Origin: JBMNOZ01 sp050943335
GTDB lineage: Bacteria > Bacillota > Desulfitobacteriia > Desulfitobacteriales > Syntrophobotulaceae
Length of the DNA stretch: 64,000 nt
Reading direction: 5' to 3'
Assembly (NCBI GenBank): GCA_050943335.1
Contig: JBMNOZ010000001.1
Coordinates: 1-64,000 of the forward strand
The stretch's first letter is position 1, and each line of letters opens with the position of its first letter. Of the stretch, positions 7,175 to 16,827 are shown in pieces. The notes beneath the pieces were generated by a model. That model was not told the origin of the DNA. It did not search any database and saw only the letters and a program-made list of their open reading frames with translations. The position numbers and the translations under genes are program-made.

Positions 7175-9240
7175 TTCTTAGGGAGGGAGTTTTTAGAAAT
7201 TAAGGAGCCGGAGAGGGTGTTGGATTCTGAAATAATATTTTTCATGCTGTCTATGATTTTGACTTGGATTTTTAAGGATTCCAGGTCCTTTGCCAGCCCT
7301 TGGGGAAGATCAGTAGTGAGCAAATTGCTGTCCACAAAACTGGTAGCCATGGGCTTATCATTAATATAAATCTGGGTATCCGGGGAAAAACTGGTCCCTT
7401 GGACTTCCAAGGTGGTTTTATCAGGAATATTTATGTTTTCAATAGTCAGCAAATTATCTCCTAAGAGGAAAGAGGTATTTGGGGAAGGCTTGTTTTCGGG
7501 GCACAGTTGATAACTATATTCATTGCCGCTTAAAAAGTCATATTGAAGGAGTTGATAATGGGCGAGCTGCTCTTTTGTAATTTCTTCCGCAACTGGGGCC
7601 TCCGTATTGGCGATCACGTTTACCCCTTGCTTTCTTAAACCGGTAAGGAAATCAGTGAACAGGCTGCCCTCCGTCCTACTTTTTTCTAAAACGTAGGAGC
7701 CTAAAAAGCTGGTGGATAGACAGAGATGTTCCTTTTTCCCGGAAAAATTATCCCAGATTACAAAGGGAACACTATATTTCCTTAAATAATCTTCGTAAGA
7801 ATTATCATCTAAGAGAAAGCCGGCCTCTTTATAGACCTCGGAGTTATTACCCAGGAGGGGAAGGTGATCCCCGAAAAAGATCAGCAAGGTCGGTTCATCC
7901 AGTTCTTCCAACTCTTGGACCAATAATTCAAGGGCTTTATCAGCATCAGCTATTTTGCGGCAGTAATTCTCCAGGGTATTTTTGCTTTCCGGGGAGAGAT
8001 TGCCTTTTACTTCAAACGGGTTGTCAGCTTGTTCTTCCGCGGAATATGGACCATGAGCCTGCATGGAGACAGCATAAATAAAATCAGGTTCTTCTGTCTG
8101 CCGGAGTTGTTCAATAATTTTTTTGGACAATTCCTTGTCCTTAATATAGGAACCGTCATATTCGGGATTTACAAAAAACTCTTTGCTGATAAATTTATCA
8201 AACCCTAAGTTCTGGTAAACCAAGTTGCGGCGGTAAAACCAGTTATGATAGGTGTGAATGGCGCTAGTGGCGTATCCCTGGCGTTTGTAAATTGCGGGCA
8301 GAGCTTCCAGCGGCCTGTCGATAGTTTGAACGTAAGGAACAATGCCGGCGGGAAGGAAGTGGGTTGAAAAACCGGTAAGAACTTCAAATTCTGTATTGGC
8401 TGTGGCGCCGGCAAAAACAGGTGTAATCAGGGTTCCAGAGGTGTAATCTTTCTCAAGGGAACGAAAGAAGGGAATTGGATCGATATTAAATTCAATTGCT
8501 TGCATTGTTGTAGGATCCCAGAAAGCCTCACTCATGAGAAAAATAATGTTGGGTTTAAAATCCGGGTTGGTAGGATAGCTGTTTTTTACTCCTTGCGCAA
8601 TTTTTAATACAGTTTCTTTCTCGTAATCGAGAGGCTCTTCAACAGTGGGATACAGACAATTGAGCATAAAACCGAGAAGCATGCCATTTTTCTCGTAATT
8701 AATTTTTTGACTGTAAGTTATGTTTTGGAGAGCAAAGGCTTTTTTTATAGGGACAACCTCCAGCAGGGAAAAGAAAAGGGCGAAAGAAAGGATTGCTGTT
8801 GTCAGCTTCCGATATAACAAATACTTTTCTTGAGGGATGAATTTCAAACTGAGAATAATGAGTACAACACAACAAATAACAATAAGTATTGGCAAGGCCA
8901 GGGAAAAACCTTCTATGCTTTTGGTTATGTACAGGGCTTCATTGCCCAGTTTCAAATCCCAGGGCAAAATCGGCTCGCCACGCAAAAGTAATTTCTGCCG
9001 ACAAAAATAGCCGGCTAAGGAAAACAGGGATAAAAACACCCCTCCGATGGCGAGGTATATTCTGCGAGGGAGAATATAAAAAAGATTAATTAGTCCAAAG
9101 ATAAGGGCATAGGTTAGGATGAATTGGTTGGAATTTAGGATCAGCCATTGTAAAGTCTCGCTTATACTTCCGCGATAGATCAGTTCATATGAGGTTAAAA
9201 TAATAAAAGGCAGAAGTGTCAGAACAGCAGTGTTAAACAA
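7171..9240 (-). CDS. LtaS-like sulfatase-fold membrane synthase with a C-terminal IPT/TIG-like domain
   Basis: A 689-residue protein with about five N-terminal membrane segments and an extracellular alkaline-phosphatase/sulfatase-fold domain, as in lipoteichoic acid synthases that polymerise glycerol phosphate. Metal-site segments are NIIFLMSEAFWDPT, the probable nucleophile Thr in ATANTEFEVLTG, and GDHLPLLG. The last ~100 residues look like an IPT/TIG immunoglobulin-like fold (VQGTSFSPDTQIYINDK), which classical LtaS lacks. TTG start with SD AGGAGA. Alternative: a phosphoglycerol transferase for another surface polymer. It has its own promoter overlapping a 24-base palindrome. Confidence 0.8.
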   Translation of the reverse strand: MFNTAVLTLLPFIILTSYELIYRGSISETLQWLILNSNQFILTYALIFGLINLFYILPRRIYLAIGGVFLSLFSLAGYFCRQKLLLRGEPILPWDLKLGNEALYITKSIEGFSLALPILIVICCVVLIILSLKFIPQEKYLLYRKLTTAILSFALFFSLLEVVPIKKAFALQNITYSQKINYEKNGMLLGFMLNCLYPTVEEPLDYEKETVLKIAQGVKNSYPTNPDFKPNIIFLMSEAFWDPTTMQAIEFNIDPIPFFRSLEKDYTSGTLITPVFAGATANTEFEVLTGFSTHFLPAGIVPYVQTIDRPLEALPAIYKRQGYATSAIHTYHNWFYRRNLVYQNLGFDKFISKEFFVNPEYDGSYIKDKELSKKIIEQLRQTEEPDFIYAVSMQAHGPYSAEEQADNPFEVKGNLSPESKNTLENYCRKIADADKALELLVQELEELDEPTLLIFFGDHLPLLGNNSEVYKEAGFLLDDNSYEDYLRKYSVPFVIWDNFSGKKEHLCLSTSFLGSYVLEKSRTEGSLFTDFLTGLRKQGVNVIANTEAPVAEEITKEQLAHYQLLQYDFLSGNEYSYQLCPENKPSPNTSFLLGDNLLTIENINIPDKTTLEVQGTSFSPDTQIYINDKPMATSFVDSNLLTTDLPQGLAKDLESLKIQVKIIDSMKNIISESNTLSGSLISKNSLPKN

Positions 9241-9290
9241 GTTGCTCTTTCTCCTATATGGTATTTTAGTCCTGTAACTTACTTACAAAA

Positions 9291-9330
9291 CTCATGTATA
9301 ATATTATACATGAGAAATAACTTATTCAAT
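9291..9330 (-). promoter_or_regulatory. Promoter of the ltaS-like gene within a 24-base perfect palindrome
   Basis: CTCATGTATAAT and its exact reverse complement ATTATACATGAG form a perfect palindrome at 9291-9314. On the minus strand the right half supplies a -10 TATAAT (9303-9308), with TTGAAT (9325-9330) as -35 and a 16-base spacer. A symmetric site on a -10 is typical of a repressor operator. The plus-strand TATAAT (9297-9302) has no good -35. Confidence 0.6.
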
Positions 9331-9509
9331 ATTTAATTTTTAAAGTTCCTTTTATTCATTCCTTTTATACAAGACAAATAAAGGAAAGGTATTTGGAATT
9401 AGATTGCTAATTTCATTTTTTTATTTTAGATTATAATTAAGTCGTTGAAAGTTAGCTGGGCTGGGAAGAGCCCCGGGGTAAGTAATTTTAAACAGTAAAG
9501 AGGAACGAT

Positions 9510-12500
9510 ATGGTTTTAAGGTTTATATACGGACGTTCGGGAAGCGGTAAGACTTATTTATGCTTGCGCGAGATCGAAAAACGCCTTAAGGAAAATTGTA
9601 CTCACCCTTTGGTTCTGCTTGTTCCCGAACAATATACTTTTCAGGCCGAAAAAGAATTGATCCGGGTTTTGGAGAGCGGCGGGATTTTAAAAGTTGAGGT
9701 CTTGAGTTTTAGGCGTCTGGCCTTTCGCGTTTTTAATGAGGCTGGAGGCCTTACCTCTCCGCATTTACATCCAGCCGGTAAATGCATGTTAATCGCTAAA
9801 GCCTTGTTTAAGCTAAAGCCGGAGTTAAATATGTTTGCCAAAGCCGCAGACCACCAGGGTTTTTTAAGTGAGATTTCCGCTTTGATTACTGAATTTAAGC
9901 GTTATAATATCGATCCCTCTAAACTTTTACGGGTCGCAGACAGTTGGAGGGAGAATGATTTACTGAGGACAAAAATTTCAGAAATCGCTGCTATCTATCA
10001 GGAATATGACAACCTGCTCTCTGAAAAGTACAGTGATACTGACGATGATTTGAGCCGGGCAGCCCTTAAAATTCAAGAGATCGATCTCTATCAAGGGGCT
10101 GAAATCTGGGTAGATGGTTTTTCCGGGTTTACGCCGCAGGAATATCTTTTGCTGGCCGAGTTATTTTCCCAGGCGCAAAAAGTCAATATTTGTTTAGATA
10201 CCGATTCTTTAGACCAAACCGAGCTTTTAGAAGGAACGGATACTTTTGAAACCGTGAAGAAAACCCATTATAGGCTCTGCCAAATTGCCGCTGAGAAGGG
10301 TCTAGAAATTGAGTATCACCGGATCAATGTAGGTTCGGCCTCCTCCGCTTTGCCCAGGTTTAAAAACAGTATTGAATTATCCCATTTGGAAAAAAACTTT
10401 TATACTTATCCTCCTGAGATTTATAAGGAGGAGACCGAGGATATCAATATTTTCTCGGCCCTAAATCCTTTTACCGAGATTGAAGCGGTAGCGCGAAAGG
10501 TTCTTAAACTCTGCCGGGAACGGGGCTGGCGGTATCGAGATATTGCGGTGCTCACCGGGGATTTAGAGAATTACGGCAGACTGATTGAAGTAATTTTTGC
10601 GGAATACGAAATTCCCTACTTTTTGGATCGCAAACTAGAGATCACTCAGCACCCTTTAATCAGGCTTGTCCTGTCCATATTTGCCATCTTTAAAGAAAAC
10701 TGGTCTTATGAAGCAGTTTTCAGTTATTTAAAAACTGGATTGACCGCTCTGCCCCAGGAAGATATTGACCGCCTTGAAAATTATGTTTTAGCTTCCGGAA
10801 TTAAAGGAAAGCGCTGGACGAACGATGAGGACTGGAAGATGGACCCGGGTTTTAGTTCCCGCAGTCCGGGAAAGGAACAAGACGAAGAATTGCGGAGGAT
10901 TAATCGCTTGCGGTTAGAAATAACTGAACCTCTGCTTAAATTTCGCCACAAAACCAAGGGGCGGCGGACTGCAAATGAAATTTGCAGTGCCCTTGTAGAA
11001 CTACTGGAAACTCTTGAGGTTCCGGCGCAAATAGAAAGGCAAATTGATACTTATAAGCAGGAAGGGCAGCTTTATCTAGCCCAGGGAAATGCTCAGATCT
11101 GGAATATTCTAATGGAGGTCTTCGACCAGGTCTGCGAAATAATGAAAGAGGAGAAAATGGGGATTGAAAAATTTGCCTCCATTCTTTCCAGCGGTTTAAA
11201 CGAGTACAAAATCGGATTCATCCCCATCTCTTTAGAACAAGTGCTGGTAGGAAATATCGATCGCTCCCGCAGTCCGGAGGTTAAGGCTCTATTTATTTTA
11301 GGGGTTAATGAAGGAACTTTTCCGGCGAACACCTTAGACGAAGGTATTTTATCCGACGCGGACCGGGCGAAACTCCAATTAGCCGGAGTGGAACTTTCTG
11401 GGGATACTAAAACAAAGGCTTTTGAAGAACAGTATCTTGTTTATCGGGTCCTGGCAATTCCCAGCCGCTATTTGCATTTGAGTTGGTCTATTGCCGACCA
11501 GGAGGGCAAAAGCAGGCGTCCGTCATTGGTCTTATCAAGGCTCCGAAAAATATTCCCCAAAGTTTCAGAACAGAGTAATATTCTGCCCCCAGTTGAGTTA
11601 AGGGAAGAGTTAGAGAATGTGGCTGGGCGGTGGGCAACTTTTAGACAGCTTCCGGTCCAAATCCGGCAGAAATCGAAAGATAAAGAGTTGGGCCCGGTCT
11701 GGCGGGAGGTTTATCGGTGGTTTTCCTCCCAAGCCGATTGGAAAGAGCACTGTAAGACTTTAGATTCCGCTTTTCACTATAAGAATATTGCTGAACCTTT
11801 AGGCCGGGAAAAGATCAGCTCCTTATACGGCAGCCCCATGCAATTGAGCATTTCCAAATTAGAAAGCTACACAACCTGCTCTTTTGCTTTTTTTCTGGAA
11901 TACGGGCTTCGGGCAAAAAAAAGGAGGCTCTTTCAACTCACCCCTCCGGACATCGGAACCTTTATACACGAGGTTATTGAAAGGTTTTCCCGGGAGGTAG
12001 CCACCAAAAACCTATCTTGGCGTGAACTGGATTTTGAATGGTGTCAAGAAAAAACATTCGCTTTAGTTGAGGAGATGCTGAGCGAAATGAAGAGCTCAAA
12101 CTGGGGCTCCTCCCAAAGGATTATCGCTTCAATGGCCCGCTTAAAAAGAGTGATTACCCGCGCGGTATGGTTAATCAGCGAACATATTCGCCGCAGCGGC
12201 TTTGAACCGTTGGGCTATGAACTGGTTTTTGGGGGTGGAGAAGAGGGGTTGCCCCCTATTGTCTTAGAATTAGAAAACGGGGAAAGAATCCATCTAAAGG
12301 GCAGAATAGACCGGGTTGATGCTTTAGAAACCGAAGAGGGGACCTATTTAAGAATTATTGATTACAAATCCGGAGCTAAGGATTTCAATCTCTCAGATGT
12401 TTATTACGGACTTCAGCTTCAGTTGATCACTTACCTCGATGTTTTAAGTGAACACAATCCGCTTAACCTGCAGCAACCCATTCTTCCCGGCGGTGTTCTT

Positions 12501-12977
12501 TATTTCCGGGTTCAAGACCCGATTATTAGGAATAAGAGAAAGGCCAGCGAAGAGGAAATAGAATTGGCGATTATGAAAGAGCTAAAAATGAAGGGCTTAT
12601 TATTAGCAGACTTAAAATTGATCAAAGAAATGGATCGAGAGATTGAAGGTTCATCGCTCATTATTCCGGCCCGAATTAATAAGGGCGATGTTTTGGGTAA
12701 ATCATCGGCGGTAGCTTCTCTAGAACAATTTGCCGACCTTAAAAGATATGTCAATAGTTTATTGAAGCAATTGGCGGCCGAGATTTTAGGCGGGGCGGTT
12801 CCTATCAATCCTTATCGAAAAAAGGATTTTACACCTTGCGAGTACTGTAATTTCGGCGCCGTTTGTCAATTTGATACCGGGCTTAAAGAAAACACCTTTC
12901 GCCTAATGCCTGAACTTAAAGAAGAAGATGTTTGGACAGCTTTGGAAAGCAATACGGAAGAGGGAAATGGGGATTAA
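9510..12977 (+). CDS. addB: AddB subunit of the AddAB helicase-nuclease
   Basis: AddB works with AddA to resect DNA double-strand breaks for recombination and recognises Chi-type sites. The Walker A motif GRSGSGKT is at residues 8-15. The four cysteines of the iron-sulfur cluster that brackets the nuclease domain are C790, C1110, C1113 and C1119. The RecB-type nuclease core includes RIDRVD and IIDYKSG (D951-Y-K953). 1155 residues is the usual length. SD GAGGA precedes ATG 9510. addA starts 3 bases after its stop, so the two are translationally coupled. Confidence 0.96.
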   Translation: MVLRFIYGRSGSGKTYLCLREIEKRLKENCTHPLVLLVPEQYTFQAEKELIRVLESGGILKVEVLSFRRLAFRVFNEAGGLTSPHLHPAGKCMLIAKALFKLKPELNMFAKAADHQGFLSEISALITEFKRYNIDPSKLLRVADSWRENDLLRTKISEIAAIYQEYDNLLSEKYSDTDDDLSRAALKIQEIDLYQGAEIWVDGFSGFTPQEYLLLAELFSQAQKVNICLDTDSLDQTELLEGTDTFETVKKTHYRLCQIAAEKGLEIEYHRINVGSASSALPRFKNSIELSHLEKNFYTYPPEIYKEETEDINIFSALNPFTEIEAVARKVLKLCRERGWRYRDIAVLTGDLENYGRLIEVIFAEYEIPYFLDRKLEITQHPLIRLVLSIFAIFKENWSYEAVFSYLKTGLTALPQEDIDRLENYVLASGIKGKRWTNDEDWKMDPGFSSRSPGKEQDEELRRINRLRLEITEPLLKFRHKTKGRRTANEICSALVELLETLEVPAQIERQIDTYKQEGQLYLAQGNAQIWNILMEVFDQVCEIMKEEKMGIEKFASILSSGLNEYKIGFIPISLEQVLVGNIDRSRSPEVKALFILGVNEGTFPANTLDEGILSDADRAKLQLAGVELSGDTKTKAFEEQYLVYRVLAIPSRYLHLSWSIADQEGKSRRPSLVLSRLRKIFPKVSEQSNILPPVELREELENVAGRWATFRQLPVQIRQKSKDKELGPVWREVYRWFSSQADWKEHCKTLDSAFHYKNIAEPLGREKISSLYGSPMQLSISKLESYTTCSFAFFLEYGLRAKKRRLFQLTPPDIGTFIHEVIERFSREVATKNLSWRELDFEWCQEKTFALVEEMLSEMKSSNWGSSQRIIASMARLKRVITRAVWLISEHIRRSGFEPLGYELVFGGGEEGLPPIVLELENGERIHLKGRIDRVDALETEEGTYLRIIDYKSGAKDFNLSDVYYGLQLQLITYLDVLSEHNPLNLQQPILPGGVLYFRVQDPIIRNKRKASEEEIELAIMKELKMKGLLLADLKLIKEMDREIEGSSLIIPARINKGDVLGKSSAVASLEQFADLKRYVNSLLKQLAAEILGGAVPINPYRKKDFTPCEYCNFGAVCQFDTGLKENTFRLMPELKEEDVWTALESNTEEGNGD

Positions 12978-12979
12978 GT

Positions 12980-15900
12980 ATGGGTAGAACATGGACCGCT
13001 GACCAATTACAAGCGATTAAGGCTCGGGAGTGCGATCTTTTGGTAGCTGCCGGGGCAGGTTCCGGAAAAACAGCAGTCTTAGTAGAAAGGATTATTCAAA
13101 TTATTTCCGATCGTGAGAACCCAGTGGATTTAGATCGTCTATTGGTAGTGACCTTTACCAAAGCTGCGGCTACGGAAATGAGGGAGAGAATAGCCCAAGC
13201 GATTACCAAAGCTTTAGACGAAAAACCGGAAAATCACTACCTAAGACGGCAGTTAAACCTTTTAAACAAAGCCAGTATCACAACCATTCATTCTTTTTGT
13301 CTGGAGGTTGTTCGGAGCAATTTTCAAAGTCTGGACCTTGACCCAGATTTTCGGGTTAGCGATGAGACCGAAGCCACTTTACTAAAAATTGAGGTTTTAA
13401 ATGACTTGTTTGCCGAAATTTATGAGCGGGAAGATCCCAACTCTGATTTTTTTGAACTTCTGGAGTGCTACGCTGAGAATTGGAATGACCAGGCTTTACA
13501 AAACTTGATTTTAGACCTTTACAATTTTGTTCGCAGCATCCCCCGCTCGGAAAACTGGCTTCGAGAAAAAACTAAGAATTTTGCCGTTGGTATTAATAAT
13601 TTTGATTTCAGCTTCACCCCTTGGGGGAAAGCGCTGTTGAAAAGCATTGAAATAGAGCTCGCTGGTGCTCAAAGCATGCTGGAGAAAGCATTAGACTTAT
13701 TGAAAACGGCCTCGGGTTTGGAAAAGTATGTTCCTGTTTTTGAAGAAGAGCGGTCGCAAATTAAGGATTTAAATAAGCTCTTGAAATCTAAACCCCTCTG
13801 GGACGAAGTTTATTCGGAGTTAAAACATTTTGAATTTGCTAGGCTTCCCCGGGCTGGCAAAGAGGCGGATAAAATTTGCCAGGAGAGAGTTAAGAAAATT
13901 CGGGATAAGGTCAAAGAGATAGTGAGTAAAATAAAAAACGACCTGGTTTGTGCTGATTCCCAGGAAATAGCTTTAGATTTCCAAAAACTTTATCCTTTAA
14001 TGCGACGTTTGACGGATTTAGTATTGGAATTTGGGAAAAGGTATGCCCAAAAAAAGAAAGAGAAAGCCCTGGTCGACTTTAATGATTTAGAGCATTTATG
14101 TTTGGAAATCCTTACTGTTCAGGATACCGGGGAGGGGAAAAACCCTGCCGACTATATCCCTTCCCCGATTGCCCTGTCTTATCGGGAGCATTTTGTTGAG
14201 ATTTTGGTTGATGAGTATCAAGATAGCAACCTGGTCCAAGAAATTATAATCAGAATGATCTCCGGCTCAGAGCCCCCTAAAGTAAATGTTTTTATGGTCG
14301 GCGATATAAAACAAAGCATCTATCGTTTTAGGCAGGCCAGACCGGAGTTGTTTTTAGAAAAATACAGTACCTACTCTGATGAAGAGCAAGCTCCAGCGCG
14401 TAAAATAGTGTTGTCTAAAAATTTCAGGAGCAGGTCTGAAGTTATCCAAACCGTTAACTTTATTTTCCGCCAGATTATGTCCAGCAGTGTGGGCGAACTG
14501 GACTATACAGAGGAAGAAGCTCTCTACCCAGGGGCTTTGTTTCCGGAACCAGAGGGCAAAGGTCAATTGGCAGGGGGAGAAACAGAACTCCACCTTATAC
14601 ATAGGGCCGCAAACCGGGAAGGAACGGAGAAGGCATCTCAAGATGCCGGGAAAGAAGGAGGAGTTCAAGAGGAGGAGCTTGCAGAAGAAAACAGGGGAGC
14701 CATGCCTGCGGAACTTCTGGATAATATTCAATTGGAAGCCCGGCTGACCGCTCAAATAATTCAGGAGTTAATGGCTCCTGACCAGGAAGGCAATAGAAAA
14801 CTTATCTTCGATAAAAACCGGCAGGTTTACCGCCAGATTGAATACCGGGATATTGTGATCTTAATGCGGGCTACAAAAAATTGGGCAGAGGTCTTTGTGG
14901 AGGAGTTTACCGCCCAAGGGATCCCGGCCTTTGCCGATACCGGCACGGGTTTTTTCAAATCAGTTGAAGTGCAAGTAATTCTTTCCTTACTGCAAATTAT
15001 TGATAATCCCCTGCAGGATATCCCTCTCTTGGCAGTTCTTAGATCTCCTATCTTTGCCTTTACTACTGAGGAATTGGCTGAAATACGTTTGCTCAAACCC
15101 GACGCTTATTTTTATGAGGCTTTACAAGAGTCTGAAAACCCCAAAGTCCTGTCTTTCCTGAAAAAGTTAGAACGCTGGCGGGAAGAAAGTTTATATTTGT
15201 CCACTGATCAGCTTTTGTGGAAGATATATTCGGAAACCGGATATTATGGAATCGTAGGCGCTCTACCGGCTGGGGAGCAAAAACAGGCCAATTTGCGTAT
15301 TCTTTTTGAACGGGCCGGTCTCTACGAAAAAACTACTTTTAAGGGACTTTTTAACTTTATCAATTTCATTGAAAGGCTTAGAGAGAGCCAAGGAGATATG
15401 GGCAGCGCTAAAATTTTAGGGGAAAACGATAATGTGGTTCGTTTAATGAGTGTACACAAAAGCAAAGGGTTGGAATTTCCAGTCGTTATTCTTGTCGGCC
15501 TGGGGAGGAAGTTTAACGTTCGGGATCTTTACAAAAAGATTTTATTCCACCATGAGCTAGGAGTGGGACCGGAGTTAATAGATCACAAACGACGGCTTAG
15601 CTATCCCTCTTTGGCCAAGCTGGCTATTCGGGAAAAGATTAGAATAGAGTCCTTATCGGAAGAGATGAGGATTTTGTATGTGGCTTTAACGAGGGCCAGG
15701 GAAAAACTGATTCTAATAGGTTCTTTAGATGATGTTTACCGGGAAGCGGAAAAGTGGCGGGAAGTAAGCGAGGGCCGGAAGGAGAAAAAAGTTTCTCCCT
15801 CTGATGTTTTACAGGGAGGTAAATATCTGGATTGGCTTGGACCGGCCCTGATCGGACATAAAAATTGGGAAAATATTTCCCGGGTCTGGACTAGAGATGA

Positions 15901-16726
15901 AATCAGCTTTGCTGTACCGGCCGAGAACCGGGACGGAGGATTAAGTTTAAGCAGAACCGCTGAAGACTCTCCTCCTGATAAGGGAGAGTCCTGGCTTAGA
16001 GAGGAAATCGCCGCTAGGCTCGATTGGCGATATCCCTATGCTGAACTCTCAGGGATCCCGGCTAAGATATCGGTAACGGAATTAAAAAGGCGCTTTAAAA
16101 CGGATGATTTGGATCCGGGGACCAGTCCGGGACTACCCTTACTCGCGGGTACAAATTTAAAATTAAAGAGGCCCCTTTTCCTAGAGGGGAAAAAAGGACT
16201 TACGGCCGCGGAAAAAGGAACGGTTATGCATTTTGTAATGCAGCATTTGGATTTTAAGGAATATTATTCGAATCGAGAAGGCCTCGAAAAACAGATCGAG
16301 AATATGGTGGCTAAAGGTTTATTAACGGAACAGCAGGCCGCCTGTATCGAGCTCCATAAAATACATTCTTTTATGGCTTCAGATCTGGCTAAAAGAATGG
16401 TTTCTTCCAAAAATATTAAACGCGAGGTTCCTTTTAATCTGGAACTACCGTGTCGAGAAATTTATCCTGAACTCCGAGGGGAGAATCTGGATTCCGAAAC
16501 TGTCCTGCTTCAGGGAATAATTGATTGTTATTTTGAAGAGGAGGACGGTTTGGTACTGCTGGACTATAAAACTGATTACCTCACCCCGGCCAGGGTAGAA
16601 AAGCTCAGAGAGGATTATCGGGTCCAGATCGATTATTATGGGCGAGCCTTGGAAACCTTAACAGCCAAAAGAGTAAAAGAGAAATATATTTATTTCTTTT
16701 CCAGCGGACAGATCCTTAAGTATTAA
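12980..16726 (+). CDS. addA: AddA subunit of the AddAB helicase-nuclease
   Basis: A UvrD/SF1 helicase fused to a RecB-family nuclease. Walker A AGAGSGKT is at about residues 24-31, the Walker B region VDEYQDS at 410-416, helicase motifs such as VHKSKGLEFP and YVALTRA are present, and the nuclease motif LLDYKTD lies near residue 1194. ATG 12980 is used rather than ATG 12932, which lies inside addB and adds 16 unrelated residues. A charged Glu-rich insertion at about residues 550-575 is probably a surface loop. Length ~1248 residues fits the family. Confidence 0.96.
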   Translation: MGRTWTADQLQAIKARECDLLVAAGAGSGKTAVLVERIIQIISDRENPVDLDRLLVVTFTKAAATEMRERIAQAITKALDEKPENHYLRRQLNLLNKASITTIHSFCLEVVRSNFQSLDLDPDFRVSDETEATLLKIEVLNDLFAEIYEREDPNSDFFELLECYAENWNDQALQNLILDLYNFVRSIPRSENWLREKTKNFAVGINNFDFSFTPWGKALLKSIEIELAGAQSMLEKALDLLKTASGLEKYVPVFEEERSQIKDLNKLLKSKPLWDEVYSELKHFEFARLPRAGKEADKICQERVKKIRDKVKEIVSKIKNDLVCADSQEIALDFQKLYPLMRRLTDLVLEFGKRYAQKKKEKALVDFNDLEHLCLEILTVQDTGEGKNPADYIPSPIALSYREHFVEILVDEYQDSNLVQEIIIRMISGSEPPKVNVFMVGDIKQSIYRFRQARPELFLEKYSTYSDEEQAPARKIVLSKNFRSRSEVIQTVNFIFRQIMSSSVGELDYTEEEALYPGALFPEPEGKGQLAGGETELHLIHRAANREGTEKASQDAGKEGGVQEEELAEENRGAMPAELLDNIQLEARLTAQIIQELMAPDQEGNRKLIFDKNRQVYRQIEYRDIVILMRATKNWAEVFVEEFTAQGIPAFADTGTGFFKSVEVQVILSLLQIIDNPLQDIPLLAVLRSPIFAFTTEELAEIRLLKPDAYFYEALQESENPKVLSFLKKLERWREESLYLSTDQLLWKIYSETGYYGIVGALPAGEQKQANLRILFERAGLYEKTTFKGLFNFINFIERLRESQGDMGSAKILGENDNVVRLMSVHKSKGLEFPVVILVGLGRKFNVRDLYKKILFHHELGVGPELIDHKRRLSYPSLAKLAIREKIRIESLSEEMRILYVALTRAREKLILIGSLDDVYREAEKWREVSEGRKEKKVSPSDVLQGGKYLDWLGPALIGHKNWENISRVWTRDEISFAVPAENRDGGLSLSRTAEDSPPDKGESWLREEIAARLDWRYPYAELSGIPAKISVTELKRRFKTDDLDPGTSPGLPLLAGTNLKLKRPLFLEGKKGLTAAEKGTVMHFVMQHLDFKEYYSNREGLEKQIENMVAKGLLTEQQAACIELHKIHSFMASDLAKRMVSSKNIKREVPFNLELPCREIYPELRGENLDSETVLLQGIIDCYFEEEDGLVLLDYKTDYLTPARVEKLREDYRVQIDYYGRALETLTAKRVKEKYIYFFSSGQILKY

Positions 16727-16760
16727 GAATTAAAAAAGAAAAGAATCTTTTTCCTGTTTT

Positions 16761-16811
16761 ATGACAAGAATAACTATTAGGTGTATAATAAAAAAATAAT
16801 AGTAACTATTA
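16761..16811 (+). promoter_or_regulatory. znu promoter with a perfect 7-1-7 Fur/Zur-type box
   Basis: ATGACA (16761-16766), a 17-base spacer and TATAAT (16784-16789) form a good sigma-A promoter. The initiation region is covered by TAATAGT-A-ACTATTA (16797-16811), an exact 7-1-7 inverted repeat, the standard operator design of Fur-family repressors. Given the zinc-uptake genes downstream and a Zur-like gene beside them, it is most likely a Zur box. Confidence 0.78.
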
Positions 16812-16827
16812 CTATTAGGAGGAAATT

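Noticed and set aside
12932..12979. N-terminal extension of AddA from ATG 12932.
   Set aside because: It lies wholly within addB in another frame, has no SD and adds residues unlike the family; ATG 12980 fits.
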